Positions 45,898 through 60,468 of a stretch of 64,000 nt of DNA are shown piece by piece. Below the pieces are notes generated by a model. The model was not told where the DNA came from. It did no database searches and saw only the letters and a list, made by a program, of their open reading frames with translations. Position 1 is the first letter of the stretch. Each line of letters starts with the position of its first letter. The stretch is from Rhizophagus irregularis (taxonomy: Eukaryota; Glomeromycota; Glomeromycetes; Glomerales; Glomeraceae), in assembly GCF_026210795.1 (NCBI RefSeq), contig NC_089447.1:3722501-3786500 (forward strand). The letters run 5' to 3'. A program made the translations under genes and the position numbers.

Positions 45898-46152
45898 TAA
45901 GGTTGCTTGTCTAAACCTCTTCAAAATCCTACGATTAGTTTCGTCAAAAATTTACTATAAATTTATTATAATGTTGGCAGAGTTTCAGCAGAATTTTGGC
46001 AGTTTCGGCATTTATAATAAGTTTCAGCAGTTTCGCCTTTCTCCAAAGTTTTGCCAGTTTTTTAATATAACTTTAATATAGTTTCGGCAGAATTTCGCTT
46101 TTCGGCGAAACGCCATCTTACCTAAACCCCTAAGTTTCGGCAAGCAACCTTA
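45898..46152. mobile_element. hAT-like MITE, 255 bp, perfect 8-bp target duplication
   Basis: Ends TAAGGTTGCTTG / CAAGCAACCTTA. Flanked by perfect CCTGCAAT duplications at 45890-45897 and 46153-46160. The inside repeats GTTTCGGCAG/GTTTCAGCAG in both orientations. Confidence 0.9.
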
Positions 46153-46359
46153 CCTGCAATATACATCTGTTCGGCAAATAATTTTACCTGATTACATAGT
46201 AAACATATTATATGATAATTATTTTTTGTTTACATGTCTATTTACGATTAGTTATGTTTTACTTATAATAATATAACTTATAGTATTTTGCGTAATATCA
46301 TACAAAGGTAGCTTATGGAAAAATGGTCTCTATCTTATAAAGAATTTGTGGAACATATA

Positions 46360-46512
46360 GGGTTTTTGCAATAGAAAAGTACAAAACTCAAAAAAAAGTT
46401 TAATTTTACTTTATATGCTAATTATATTTTTTTTACTGAAATAAATGCAAATTTAATATTAATTCAATTTTTGATATTTTTTGAGTTTCATACCTTTCTA
46501 TTGCAAAGACCC
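46360..46512. mobile_element. Short foldback MITE (about 153 bp)
   Basis: Left end GGGTTTTTGCAATAGAAAAG and right end (reverse complement GGGTCTTTGCAATAGAAAGG) match over about 36 bp through AAACTCAAAAAA. CATAT flanks both ends, a possible short target duplication. Confidence 0.75.
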
Positions 46513-46699
46513 CATATTAAAGAGATGTATAGAGAGACAGGTTAATAATAAGCTGGTAGTAAAAAAAAATTAATTACCATAAATATTTTTCAGGATATAA
46601 TTTGAAAAGAGTGAAAAAGAATTAAATCAGAAATTTTTATTAATTTAATTAAAGTATGTTATTAAAATTAGAGCAAATAATTAAGGGTAATGGCAATAA

Positions 46700-46924
46700 A
46701 AGGACTCCGCTTACTTATAATAAAGGTTACTGTAGAAAATTAACCTTTACTAATAGTTTTTACCTTACTTTTTTCTTAAATTCTATTGGTTAATTAGCTA
46801 AAAAGGAAAAAAATCATAACAATGTAACATAAAATTTCCTTTTATAGTAGGATCTGCAAAGAATTTTATATATGATTTTTACTTTAGACTTGGGGGTGAC
46901 TTATCTTATAAGTAAGCGAGATCC
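46700..46924. mobile_element. Short MITE (about 225 bp)
   Basis: Inverted ends GGACTCCGCTTACTTATAA and (reverse complement) GGATCTCGCTTACTTATAA. GCAATAA is present at both junctions (46693-46699 and 46926-46932), an apparent 7-8 bp target duplication. Confidence 0.7.
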
Positions 46925-46929
46925 TGCAA

Positions 46930-47960
46930 TAAGATAACTTATTAATTAAACTTAGTTAAATTTTTTTGCAGTATAATAAAGTATATATGTTTAAATTTTT
47001 ATAAATGTTTAATAAATATTCATTACATAATGAACAAAAATATTATTATAATTATTTTTTTCTTGCATTGTATATTCAGTTATATTAAATTATATAATTT
47101 ACTCCTACTTTAAATAATTCCCATATATGCTAATATTTATATAAAACAGCTAATTATTTATTCATCTATTTATATAAAGGGCTAAATTTTGACTTTATTA
47201 ATAAAATATAAGTTTAAAAAAAAAATATTTTATTATTATAACAGTTTTATATAATAAATTTTTAATTCATTAAGTAAATAATTTTTTCTTTAACTGCTTT
47301 TTAATTGATTTTTCTCTTTATTTTTAACTGAAATATTTTGCAACATTTTTTAAATTAAATAGCTGATCTAAGCTAAATAGCTATTTAATAAACATTTACA
47401 AGTTTTCAAAAAAAAATATAAAGAATATACAAATTGTTCATATTAATAAATAAATTTGTCAAATTAATAAATCTTATAGTGGTTTTAAAAGCAAAAAAAT
47501 TTTAATATATTTTTTATTTTTTTGAATCTTTTATATTTAACTATCTATAATTTTTTTTCTTGCAGTGAAAAATAAGAAAAACATTTAAAATTACTTATAT
47601 AATATGACTATAATATTGAATAATATATAAAATTGCATTATAATATATTATATATAAATAAATACATATTAAAATAATAAAACAGAAAGTTATTTGCACA
47701 TTTAATGTTTGTTAATAAAAAAAATTTCTTTGTTTTACTTGCCAAAATTCACATTCAAGTACCCAAAAAAAAAGATATCTAAAAAAAAGAAAATGAAATG
47801 AAATGTTTGTTAACATTTCGTTAAAATAAACAAAAAAATAGTATGATAAATTATATGATTGTACAAGGTTACAAAATTTTATTATAATTATTTGTTATTT
47901 ACAAATTGTAATTGTTAAATAATTTATTTGAACATCATCTCACTTTTCTCACTTTCATCA
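46930..47960. other. AT-rich intergenic, no genes
   Basis: No ORF or repeat that can be supported beyond A/T runs. Confidence 0.6.
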
Positions 47961-47964
47961 ATTT

Positions 47965-48649
47965 AATAAATTATTAAAAGATAATGGGTTGATAAAGGCA
48001 GGATTAGGTTATTTTCATCATTATCGTCATATTTATCTTCTTTAAATTCAAATACTTCATATCCATCATTTTCTAACACTGTTTCTTCACTTAAAGTTAC
48101 TAAGCATTTGGTCAATATTTATCTATTTTCAATTTCCACACTTTGAATTCTAAAATAAAATTATATTTAATAAAATATTCATTACATTTAATCCTTTTTT
48201 TTTTGTATTTACCTAACATTATGTAATTTATCTACAACATGTTCTCCGAGTGGTTTATAACTGAAAATTTCTATAATTTTTGCATTTATTCAACCTTTAA
48301 TGTTGAAAAGAGATGTTATTAACATACAAGTTAATCTGAGTTCTGATATAATTTAAACTCGCTTACACATTCTTTAATTTCACAGCATCATTTGGTAAAT
48401 TCGTAAGATAATGCGATATCTTATTTAATAGACTAAAAAAAAAAAACTTTTTACTTATTATATATTGTAAAATAAAAATGAATTATTAACATTATACCTC
48501 AATATGTTTACCCAAATATGTTTTGGTGTTGGTAAATCTACATTATATCCAGTGACATAACTTTTTGGTAATGGTGGTGGGTTTACTGATGTTGATAGTT
48601 CTGATAATAAATTCTTTCCATTTTCTGATTTATATATAGTGAAATACAT
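47965..48649 (-). pseudogene. Hypothetical multi-exon gene, probably broken
   Basis: First exon from an ATG at 48649: MYFTIYKSENGKNLLSELST, then PPPLPKSYVTGYNVDLPTPK and HIWVNILR before a GTATAA donor. Further blocks: YKPLGEHVVDKLHNVR with a GTAAAT donor (about 48220-48260) and FRIQSVEIENR, a stop, then CLVTLSEETVLENDGYEVFE and FKEDKYDDNDENNLILPL (48150-47980). At least one in-frame stop (TAA after ENR) interrupts the last exon. Family not recognised. Confidence 0.4.
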
Positions 48650-48764
48650 AACTAAAGAAAATTGAAATTTTTAAGAAAAAATATATATATATATTTTTTC
48701 CCGTTGAGATCCCCCAATTCCCTCTGTCATCAATTTACAGAGTTGCCACATCGAACGGGCATTC

Positions 48765-48862
48765 TCATGGTCGAACGAATGAATAATCGAATGAACGAAC
48801 AAATAAACGAACAACATAATTATCAAACAACATAATCAACGAACAACATACAACAACATTCT
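48765..48862. repeat. Degenerate GAACGAACAA-type simple repeat
   Basis: Short imperfect repeats of GAACGAA, ATCAAC and AACAACATA. Confidence 0.6.
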
Positions 48863-49237
48863 TGGTTCATAACATAAATAGCGTTAGTAATATAAAACAT
48901 CAAACGATATAAAATAAATTTAACTCCTCTGAATTTTCCCCGAATTATATCCACTTTTACCTTTAATTTCAAACTTCGATAGCTCTCGCTACGAATTATT
49001 ACTTTTCAAAAGTGTATATTTAATTCATCTTAAAATTTCCATTTTTATTCAATTAATTAAGCAAACATTAATTAAAGTTTAGGGCGAACCTATTACCTTT
49101 AATTAATATTAAACTTTACTAACAAATAATTAAATGAAACTTATATTTTTATTGAGTTCTGTGGATGAGAACTGTGGAATTACTTTGAATTCCGCTCTCT
49201 ATTTATACAAATCTTATGCTACTTTCTATTCTATCTA

Positions 49238-49515
49238 CACTGGTAAAAAAATGATTTATCCTACACATATCTTACACATATTGGGTACTCAAAATGTAGA
49301 AAATCATACACAAATAATACACATATCATACACATATCGGATACTAATATATATATCATACATATATCGCATGCTGATAGGTATATTATATATATAAGTA
49401 CCCGATATGTATATGATATGTGTATTATTTGTGTATGATTTTCTACATTTTGAGTACCCGATATATGTAAGATATGTGTAGGATATGTGTAGGATAGACC
49501 ATTTTTTTACCAGTG
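49238..49515. mobile_element. Foldback element with ~135-bp arms (278 bp)
   Basis: Ends CACTGGTAAAAAAATG / CATTTTTTTACCAGTG. The two halves are inverse copies almost to the centre (ATCCTACACATATC, CTCAAAATGTAGAAAATC, ACAAATAATACACATATC). Flanks CTATCTA and CTATATA suggest a 7-8 bp target duplication with one mismatch, and CACTGGT ends fit hAT. The plus ORF 49134-49397 runs into this repeat and is not a gene. Confidence 0.85.
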
Positions 49516-49685
49516 CTATATACTATCTTTTATGTTTTTTTTACATATTATCTTTGAACTATCTTTCTAATATGCTATCTATATTTTAAATACGCTATCT
49601 TTTAATATGCTATCTTTTTATATATGTTCTTTCTAATATGTTATCTTTTATGTTCCATCTTTATACTATCTTTTTATATTATTAT
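49516..49685. repeat. Degenerate TATGCTATCTTTTAA-type repeats
   Basis: About ten loose copies of TATCTTT with 12-20 bp spacing, immediately right of the foldback element. Confidence 0.55.
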
Positions 49686-49687
49686 TT

Positions 49688-49915
49688 ATGGAAGTAAAAT
49701 TTAAGATATATTGTAAATTTTGTGAACAAAAACTTATTTGTAAAACAATATACTTTTCGAAAGAATTAAAAATCTTTGAAATAAAAGAAATATTAAATAA
49801 AGATTTTTCAAGAAAGAAAGACAAATGTCTGCAAGAAATAATAAAACATGAGAATGAATGTATGTATTTTCGTTATGCGTATTCCTTTAATCCGCTATCC
49901 CTCCATTTTATATGA
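49688..49915 (+). CDS. Small hypothetical protein with CxxC (75 aa)
   Basis: MEVKFKIYCKFCEQKLICKT, a helical Lys/Glu-rich middle, then 'LQEIIKHENECMYF'. A CxxC...H...C arrangement could form one zinc site. No intron, no neighbours in the same direction; function unknown. Confidence 0.35.
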   Translation: MEVKFKIYCKFCEQKLICKTIYFSKELKIFEIKEILNKDFSRKKDKCLQEIIKHENECMYFRYAYSFNPLSLHFI

Positions 49916-49919
49916 TCTA

Positions 49920-50485
49920 CCTTTTGTGGCTTATAATTATTCTTTCTAATTGTTCTTATTGTTAAAGATTGCTAAGCCGCAACTGATCGATTCTAATTAT
50001 TCTATTGGTTCTTTGTTAATCATCCGATAAATATTACATCATGTAAATCATTGCTCTTCTTAAATGTTTATCCTTTTCGGCTAATTATTTATCCATCTAC
50101 GCCAATTCATAATTAATTTGTTCGTTCTTAATATTTGGCAATTACATTTGGTGATTAAATTTTATCATTTTTTTCATGCTTGATATTTGACCATTTACAC
50201 CGTACAGAACGTTCTCATATAAAAACTTACATAAATCATGCTCCTTTGGATCTTCTTGATTATCTATACTTGGAGGTGATTCAATTGTATCTCCTTTCAT
50301 CCAAACAATAGCGATATGATTTTTTTTTCTGAGACATATTCAGAATTATTTCGTACTTGTTTATCCTAAATCATTCCAACTCAAACGTCTTAGAGAGTGT
50401 CAGAAAAAGATAATTTCAAGAAAAGAAAAAAGTCCCTTGTTTACCTACCTGGTCAATAGTTATTATATTCTTCATCTACGAACAT
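49920..50485. other. Intergenic, no gene recognised
   Basis: AT-rich; no coding frame that I can connect to a family. Confidence 0.45.
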
Positions 50486-50491
50486 TCATAA

Positions 50492-51550
50492 TCAAAAAAT
50501 AGAAGGTTCTCCAAGTAATTTTTCCCTTGGCTTAAATACTACAATGGACAAAGTTCTTACAACATCATGTACTTTAGAAGGATCAATAAAATATCAAAGA
50601 AATTATTATAAAAAAAAAAAAATTAAATTAATAATGTTTACTATATGCAACATCAGGAAGAATGGGATATACTTTAATCAGAAAACGTAATTGCTCACAT
50701 AAAAGTAATCCTTTATATAGTAAAACTGTTTAAAAAGAAAATAATTCGTTAAGGAGAAAAGAAAAAAAAAAAATTTTTTTCATTATTAATCTATTTTAAA
50801 TATTTTTTAAAAAAAGGATACAATATTTTTCAAAAATTATATCCATCATGCTTAAAATTGAGTCCTTAAAATAAGGATAAAGTAAATAACAAAATACATC
50901 ACTTTTTCAAGTGTATAAACACCTTTTTGATAATTTTTTGTTATACTTAAAGGAATTTGACAATTTAATAGTTTTTTATATTCTTCAAGAATTTGTGATG
51001 TTGTTTGAGAATGTTCACTTTTTATTACTATATCAGCTAAACATATTATATGTAATTTCCATGATGGATTATAAAATTATATTGATTGAGATTCTTGTTT
51101 TAATATACATTTTTAATTAGTTGTTGAAAAAATATAAATAGAAATCATAATATATATATGTATATCTATTGGATGATTTTTCTACTTTGTGGAGAACGAC
51201 CATCTGTTAACATAATTTTCAACATATTTACATGCCAGTTTCATTTCTCAATTAGAATCATTAGGTTGAAGATTCAATCTAAAAATTGAAAAATAATAGC
51301 AATCAATTTAAAAAAAAAAAATTAAAAATTTCTTTGTATATTTACTGGTTTAACTTTGTAATTAATAAATCATAATCTTCAGTAAAATCTTGTAAAATAT
51401 GACAAATAGAATCAAATGATATAATAGATAATGTATTCAATTATATCTTGATAAAAAATGTAATAATAAAGATTTTGAACTATCAAATTTTGTTTCTAAT
51501 AGATTTGAAAGAATAACATTTTCTTGAAATTGCATCATTTTGTTACTCAT
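50492..51550 (-). pseudogene. Decayed von Willebrand A-like domain protein
   Basis: Minus-strand order: MSNKMMQFQENVILSNLLET then FDSSKSLLLHFLSRYN and a stop; one base on, LSIISFDSICHILQDFTEDY with LLITKLNQ and a GTAAAT donor; then LNLQPNDSN, a stop, and MLKIMLTDGRSPQSRKIIQ; then YNPSWKLHIICLADIVIKSE and TSQILEEYKKLLNCQIP; and a C-terminal part LLYKGLLLCEQLRFLIKVYP, DPSKVHDVVRTLSIVVFKPR, EKLLGEPSIF to the stop at 50492. A strand with FDS, a 'L.P....W' loop and 'LTDGRSP' follows the order of vWA domains. The first MIDAS motif DxSxS is not seen. Two stops and a frameshift mark decay. Confidence 0.5.
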
Positions 51551-51928
51551 GTAAGAAAATAATAAACAGATAATTACAGTTTTTTTTAGAACTTTAATAA
51601 AATATTATTATTATACCATCACACCATCGGCATGATACAGTATAAAATTTTGGCACTTGATTTGGCACAGACGCCAAAGATTTTTGAATTAACGTTTTAT
51701 TTAATCAATTTAACAAACCAATGTTTCGATAGGACCCCGAACAATATATATAAAGGTAGGTTTTGAGTTTGCTTAACCAACATATAAAAATTTTTCCTAT
51801 GTGAGATTTATTATTGCTTATTTGATAACATAATTTTTAAATAGTCAGATATAATTATGCGTAGCAGAGTATTAAATTATTAATAGTCAGATATATATTT
51901 GCGTAGCAGGATAGATTTTTTTAATATA

Positions 51929-52513
51929 CACTACTTGGACAAAAGTAGCGGGAATTCATCATATTTTATTAATTACTCAAAAACATACATATTAATAATA
52001 CTTGAAATTTTAATATGTAATAACATAGATAATAAAGAATATATATTCAAAATTTCATAGTTTTAGCCTTCATACAACTATGTTAATTAAAAAAAGAAAT
52101 TTAGTAATTAGCAACAGTATTATTGTTTTTAAAATTTAATTTTCTTTCAATTTTTTATACAATCCATATAAAAACAAAAACTAGAAAAAAGTAATTTGAT
52201 GTATATATATTAATTAAGAACCTGTACTGCCACATATTAAAATTTCTGGTATCATTATTATGTATAATTCCAAATAAACTGACAGTATCAGACTATTTGT
52301 TTATTTTTATTATATAATATATAGATAATTATTAAAATTTCTTTCTGAGTTTTCTTTAATTAATGTAGTTGTATGAATGCTAGAATAATGAAATTTTGAA
52401 TATATATTCTGCATTGTCTACGTCATCACATATAAAAATTTCAGGTATTATTATTATGTACATTTTCAAGTAATTAATAAATATGAATTCCCGTTACTTT
52501 TGTCCAAGTAGTG
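51929..52513. mobile_element. Tc1/mariner-like MITE (585 bp) with >200-bp TIRs
   Basis: Ends CACTACTTGGACAAAAGTA and its inverse, each flanked by TA. The arms stay similar for about 200 bp (ATGAATTC, TTAATTACT, ATATATATTCAAAATTTCAT, CATACAACTA). The TA target and CACT...AAAAGT ends fit Tc1/mariner; there is no transposase. Confidence 0.85.
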
Positions 52514-52806
52514 TATATATATAATATAATATATATTTACATTTTTCACATTAAAAAAATTTAATAAAATATGTAAACAAAGTTATAAACATGTTTGTGT
52601 AAAAAAAATTTACTATTTTTAATACAAAGAATAAGTTAATTGTATACGTAATACAGGAATTATTTTTAGACATGATCGTATAACGTGTTTTTGATAAAAC
52701 GAATACGTGTCCGCGTAATATTAAAATTATAAATCATATACGCGTCCATGTAACAGTAAAAAAATATATATTGAAAATAAAAGGCATACTAAGAAGAAGG
52801 AGGAAA

Positions 52807-53834
52807 ATGGCCCCTGACTTTGCAATAGTTCCAAATGAACCTTACGTCCCAAAATCTACTGTTCCCTATTCAAACCCTCCTTTGAGCGATGCTAATGTAT
52901 GTATATTGACTTTAATGCATTAGCATATTTATTTTAGAATGTGATTTCCTTAATGTCATTCTTTACTAAAAATGGCCAATTTTTTGAAATGATTTTGTAA
53001 TAATTTTAAAATACTACAAAAATACATTTAATACATCAAAATGTTTTTATTATATTTTTGCTATTATTTTGTAATTGTATTATATCTAGGTCTATAAAAA
53101 TAACTTAAAATAATATCACAATAATTTTTTAATGTTTTTGTTATTATTTTACTATTATAATATAATTAACTTTGATATTATTTTAATATTTTAATCTCAA
53201 AAATACCTTAAATATATCTTGATATATTTTAAAAATTTTACAAAATAATTGCACAATTGTTTTGAAAGCCATTGTATCTAGGTCTATAAAAATATTTCAA
53301 AAAATTGGTCATTTTTAGTAAAGTTATTTCTAGAGTAATTCGCATGCAAGAATAATAGTCAAGTTAGGAAATCATCAATCAGTCCACGACTGGACAGCCA
53401 AATGTCAATTGTGGTTGCAGGTGGTTTACGTCCGCATAAACTAAATAGTGCAAAAGATGCCCAAGGTCAAAAATGTAGAGCGATGACAGCAAGACTCTGG
53501 ACGCAAGGAGCAGGATATAGAGAAGTAAGCTTATTTGTTATCTGTAATTAGTGTTAACCCTAATTCTCACCATTTCTTAAAATGTATTTCCAGTAGGATT
53601 TTGGATCAATTCCAAGAGGGGCCTGTATTCACTGAACCAGACCTATTCCCACCACTGGATGTATCAGTCCGCTTTTGTAGTAAACATTCCAGTTAACAAG
53701 ATTTCTTTAATCCGCTAACAATCCCACCTCCTGAATACATTCCTACTGCGCCAGTTGGAATTAATCCTGGTGCTAATTTTACTATTGATCTTTATTACAT
53801 CCAACAAGAGGTCTTAATGTCGCAAAAGAATTGA
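52807..53834 (+). pseudogene. Broken multi-exon gene, family not recognised
   Basis: Exon 1 MAPDFAIVPNEPYVPKSTVP then YSNPPLSDAN and a GTATGT donor (52897). A later exon (about 53350-53524) reads SQVRKSSISPRLDSQMSIVV, AGGLRPHKLNSAKDAQGQKC, RAMTARLWTQGAGYRE before a GTAAGC donor. The 3' part (53615-53834) reads GPVFTEPDLFPPLDVSVRFC, SKHSS, a stop, then DFFNPLTIPPPEYIPTAPVG and INPGANFTIDLYYIQQEVLM. The internal stop and the lack of a phase-compatible acceptor suggest decay. Base composition is richer in GC than the surroundings, so it was recently coding. Confidence 0.45.
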
Positions 53835-53858
53835 TTCTTAAACAATCCCTTAAATGTT

Positions 53859-53880
53859 TTGCAGGCAAATTTGCCTGCAA
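53859..53880. repeat. 22-bp perfect palindrome
   Basis: TTGCAGGCAAA followed by its exact reverse complement, 25 bp after the stop of the broken gene. It could form a hairpin in a transcript's 3' region. Confidence 0.8.
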
Positions 53881-53889
53881 TTTTGTTTT

Positions 53890-54555
53890 TTAATTAAAGA
53901 TACTTTTAAATGTCTTAAAATATTTTATTATATAAACCAATATTTTTGTAATAAATTCTATAGTATTTTCTAAGTCGTAAAAATCGAAAAAAAAGTTCAA
54001 TTCGATTAATGATTTTTTAAAAGTAAATGATCAGCAAATTATAACAAATAGTAGCTAAATCTTTTAAATTGAAATATCTTATTATCTATTAACCCTAGAA
54101 ATATAAAATTACCATCATTTGATGCGTCTTAATGAGAATAAAAATTGTTGTTCTACATGTACAAATATTATGTAACGGGATATCATATAAAATCTAAAAA
54201 TTTATAAATTAATATAACTTTCTATCTATTAATTTTTAGAGTTATGATTTTATTACCATTAAATGCACCTCAATAAGAGGAATCTAACAAACCTAATTTC
54301 ATCTTTCTATGATCAATAGATCTTAAGATATTTTGAAAATTCAAAATTTTTAAAATTAATATTAGCCCTTACAGTTTAAGGGATAGCTTCGTACCTAACA
54401 AAAGTATTTTATGATAGATCATAATATAATAATAAGAATTAATAAAATATCTGTTGCTAAGCAAACCCCAAAACTTTGTATTTAATAAAAAATTTTTCTT
54501 TTGCTAATTGTTACTTGATTGATTCAAACTAACTTTTCACTTGTATAAAATTATC
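53890..54555. other. Intergenic, no gene recognised
   Basis: AT-rich, with TATTAACCCTAGAAATATAA and TTAATTTTTAGAGTTATGAT repeated loosely (54090-54300); nothing supportable. Confidence 0.45.
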
Positions 54556-54559
54556 AAAT

Positions 54560-54757
54560 ATGTCATATAACTTTGAATTATTTAAACAATGCTTCAATGA
54601 GCTTGAGGCTGAGAAAGCCAAGCTCTTAAGGCAGGTTACAGAGGAGAGAACCAAGCACGAAGCTGAGAATGCCAAACTCAGGAGTAGAATCAAAGGTTGT
54701 TGCAGAATGCTAGGCGTGATGAGCTCAAATCTAAAAGTCAGAAATAGATCGGCCTGA
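54560..54757 (+). pseudogene. Coiled-coil fragment (65 aa)
   Basis: MSYNFELFKQCFNELEAEKA, then KLLRQVTEERTKHEAENAKL, RSRIKG, then a non-coil tail. The 'E..KHEAENAKLR.RI' heptads match a repeated N-terminal coil seen in many lineage-specific Rhizophagus proteins (recalled). Downstream text at 55035-55165 (SGIPPENLLVDLSTLKDMIS, DCYGRVFKWVPMEFLL) looks like another piece of a broken gene on the same strand. Confidence 0.4.
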
Positions 54758-54839
54758 AATGCCCGGAAAAATCCTTGCGAAACGCCTCTGGCTAAGACTT
54801 GCACATTATTTTTTCTAAGACTTTGATTTGCATTTATTT

Positions 54840-56270
54840 ATGCGTCATATCCCGGTCATGATAGTCCAAGAAACTGTATACGTACGATAAGACTAGAGGA
54901 TTATACGGTCATCACATATGACGTGATGGCGAATTGCATGGAAATGTCAAAATTCCGAAAAATCCGCTAATATTAGTTGAAAAGATTGAATCTGATCGCC
55001 TCAATGATGCATCTTCCGATTCTCCGTCAGCATAGAAATCAAGAGCGGAATTCCTCCAGAAAATCTTCTTGTTGATTTAAGTACATTAAAAGATATGATT
55101 TCGATCATATCGGATTGTTACGGTCGTGTATTTAAATGGGTTCCTATGGAATTTTTGTTATGACCATTCGGGAATTATCTGGCGTGACAGAGTGGTAGAT
55201 TTTTTTTCTTTAGATTACACAAAAAAGCATCGTTGATTGAGCTACAAGTGTTTTCGGCTGTAGAAGTTGAATTTTTTAAATTTGCAGTTTTAACTGAAGA
55301 ACTATTAAGCAGAAGTTTTTTCGATTTTGGTATCTTTTATTTATTATCAATATTATTTTTTTTCAACGTATTATTATAGATGCTCTTGTTTCCTGCTTAT
55401 GATAAATTTTGGTCATTATTTAATTAAATTTTCTGGCTTTAAGGCAGGACACCACAAGTCATAATCAAATATGAATCATCTGTTATGTAATTGCAATGTG
55501 ATTTACTGTATCCGAAGGATCATATATACCTTGCTCCGTTATAGAGCACTAGAGCATTGTGATGACGCCAATGTCAAATCGTTAGAAGAAAGAGAGACGG
55601 ATAATTTTTGGATGAGGAGAATGAGATAAAGGTTAGTAATGAGATTAAGCGAAAAAAGCTTTGGGAGCTTTCAACTTCGTCATTGGACGATACAAGGTGT
55701 AAAGATCCATAAGAAGAATAGAATCACATGATTGAAATTTCAGCCGGAATGGAAAAAGTTAGTTAACATTAATTTCAAGTATTAACAGAAAGGATTAGAA
55801 ATAGAAAAATAAATAAAATGAAGGAAAGTTTCAATTTTAACAAATAAATATCTATTTTAATAAAATTATCTTTAATCAATTAATTTATTGCTTAAACTGT
55901 ATTGCTAATTTTTTTATACCTCAATTTTTCATCAAATTTCAAACCTTTAATTAATTTCTTTGTTTTCATTATAAAGGCTTTTATCAATGGCCTTTTATTA
56001 ACTTGTTTTAATGAAGACATAAAACAAGTGCAAGCACGTCTAAATCTAGATTTTACAGTACAGTACATCTTTAATTTTCTCAAAACACAAATGCTTTAAA
56101 ACAAATTTTGACTAATATGAAACTCCTTTTACATTATGATTAAATATAAAGCTTATATATATGTTGAGCTATTATAACTCAATTTTTATAAAAATAAATG
56201 AAAAGTGGACCTTTGGTAAAGTTACAGGAAAGATTAAAGGATTTTGATTTTTATTTTTTAATTATAAAAA
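54840..56270. other. Intergenic with possible gene relics
   Basis: 55035-55165 holds the coding-like fragment noted above, ending in a stop. 55440-55800 is of moderate GC without a clear frame. ORFs at 55892-56099 on both strands overlap each other and show no domain. Confidence 0.45.
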
Positions 56271-56276
56271 TAATTA

Positions 56277-58193
<1,917 letters not shown>

Positions 58194-58346
58194 TTTTAAT
58201 TAAATAAATATATAGTTAACAATTAAAGAAAGAAATTTTGTTATTTTAAAATCGACTCTATTTCTGTACACAATCGAATAAATATTACTATTTAAATCCA
58301 ATTTAATATTTATATAATTATTTTATAACCATCAAGCAAGAATCAA

Positions 58347-58437
58347 GCTCCTTTAGCTCAGTTGGTTAGAGCGTCGTGCTAATAGAACCCAGTGGGTTTT
58401 CACGCGAAGGTCATAAGTTCGATCCTTATAAGGAGCA
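58347..58437 (+). tRNA. tRNA-Ile (anticodon AAT) with a 17-nt intron
   Basis: The acceptor stem GCTCCTT pairs with AAGGAGC. D-loop AGCTCAGTTGGTTAGAGC and T-arm GTTCGATCC (A and B boxes) are present. The anticodon loop is CTAATAA with the intron at 58385-58401, after position 37, the canonical site. Mature length is 74 nt, CCA not encoded. A T-run follows at 58448 as the Pol III terminator. Confidence 0.95.
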
Positions 58438-58582
58438 TAACTAAAAATTTTTTTTTCATTCCTAAAAAAAAGCAGATCATCCACGTGACTTTCGTGTGAT
58501 AGATCATATAAATAAAATTTTTCGTTTTTCAAACAATTCTTTCATTTTGTTTATTCGGCTTGGTCGTAGAAAGTTTTTCACG

Positions 58583-59185
58583 ATGGTAAGCAATCCATTA
58601 ATTTAAAATAATTTAATTTACAAAGTTTTAATAAAAGTGGATGGGATGTTGTTATAGTAAAATAATGATTCCTTATTTGATGATATAGAGATTTTTTGAA
58701 TTAAAAAAAAAATTTTTTAGTCTTCCGAGATCTATTTAAACATTTAGAAGTTAGTAATCTAATGCTTTTTTAAAATAACTTTCGTTAATTTATAATTTAT
58801 AGCCGAAACAGATTGATGATATTAAATATTTTCTCGAAATCGCCCGCAGAAAGGATGCAAAATGTAAATATTCTAAAGTTTTAACGTCTTCTTTAAAAGT
58901 TTGATTTCATAATTAATAAAATAATTTTTGATAGCTGTTCGTATTAAAAAGAAGAAGAAGAAGAATGGTCCATCAAAAGTAAAATTTAAGCTTAGATGCT
59001 CTAAGTATCTTTATACTTTTGTTATCGAAGATGCAGAAAAGGCGGAGAAACTTCAAAAATCTCTTCCTCCAGGTTAATAATTTTTTATTGATATTTTTGA
59101 ACATTTTTTTTTCTTTTTTTTTCAAAAAAAAAATTTTAATTTGATCGAACAAATTTTTTTAGGGCTTACTGTTACTGATGTATAA
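58583..59185 (+). CDS. RPL38: Ribosomal protein eL38
   Basis: Four coding exons: 58583-58585 (the ATG alone), 58803-58863, 58935-59072 and 59163-59185, giving 74 residues. The sequence has [20 protein letters not shown], a Lys-rich [19 protein letters not shown]-type core and the C-terminus SLPPGLTVTDV, as in eukaryotic eL38 of the 60S subunit. A first coding exon reduced to the start codon, followed by an intron, is common in fungal ribosomal protein genes. A pyrimidine-rich stretch (TTTCGTTTTTC, CTTTCATTTTG) precedes the ATG, as for translationally regulated ribosomal protein mRNAs. Confidence 0.95.
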
Positions 59186-59656
59186 AATTTTACAAATTGA
59201 ATTAAGAGAGCATAATTAATTATTAAGGAATATTTTTTCTTCCTTTATTCTTTCTTTATTGATGAAACGATACTGTAAATCAAGAGATATAGCTTTTTAC
59301 TAAATATTATCCTCAATAAAGTATTTTTTAGTATTTTTACAATATTGATCTTAAAAGCTATTAATTAAATGACACGCATGATCAAGTCACATTATTTGCA
59401 TTATTTATCATGTGAGAGTGAAGTTTTAAAATGCAAATGGCCTCCCCAACAGGAATGGTAAATCACATGACATAATGGTCAAGGAATAAAATGTGATGTC
59501 ATAGGTGATTGTAGTCAAAATACGCGTTTAATTTTCTCTTTAACAGAACCAAGAGAAGTTGAAATAATCTGACGTAGAAGTTGTTTTAACAAATCGTTAC
59601 TATTAACAAATTACTTTTGTGTGTGTAAATTGCAAAGTGAGGGAAAAAAGAACACT

Positions 59657-60468
<812 letters not shown>

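Noticed and set aside
49134-49397. 87-residue plus ORF
   Set aside because: Runs into the foldback repeat; composition follows the repeat.
54529-54804. 91-residue minus ORF opposite the coiled-coil fragment
   Set aside because: Shadow of the plus-strand coil; hydrophobic residues arise from complementing Glu/Lys codons.
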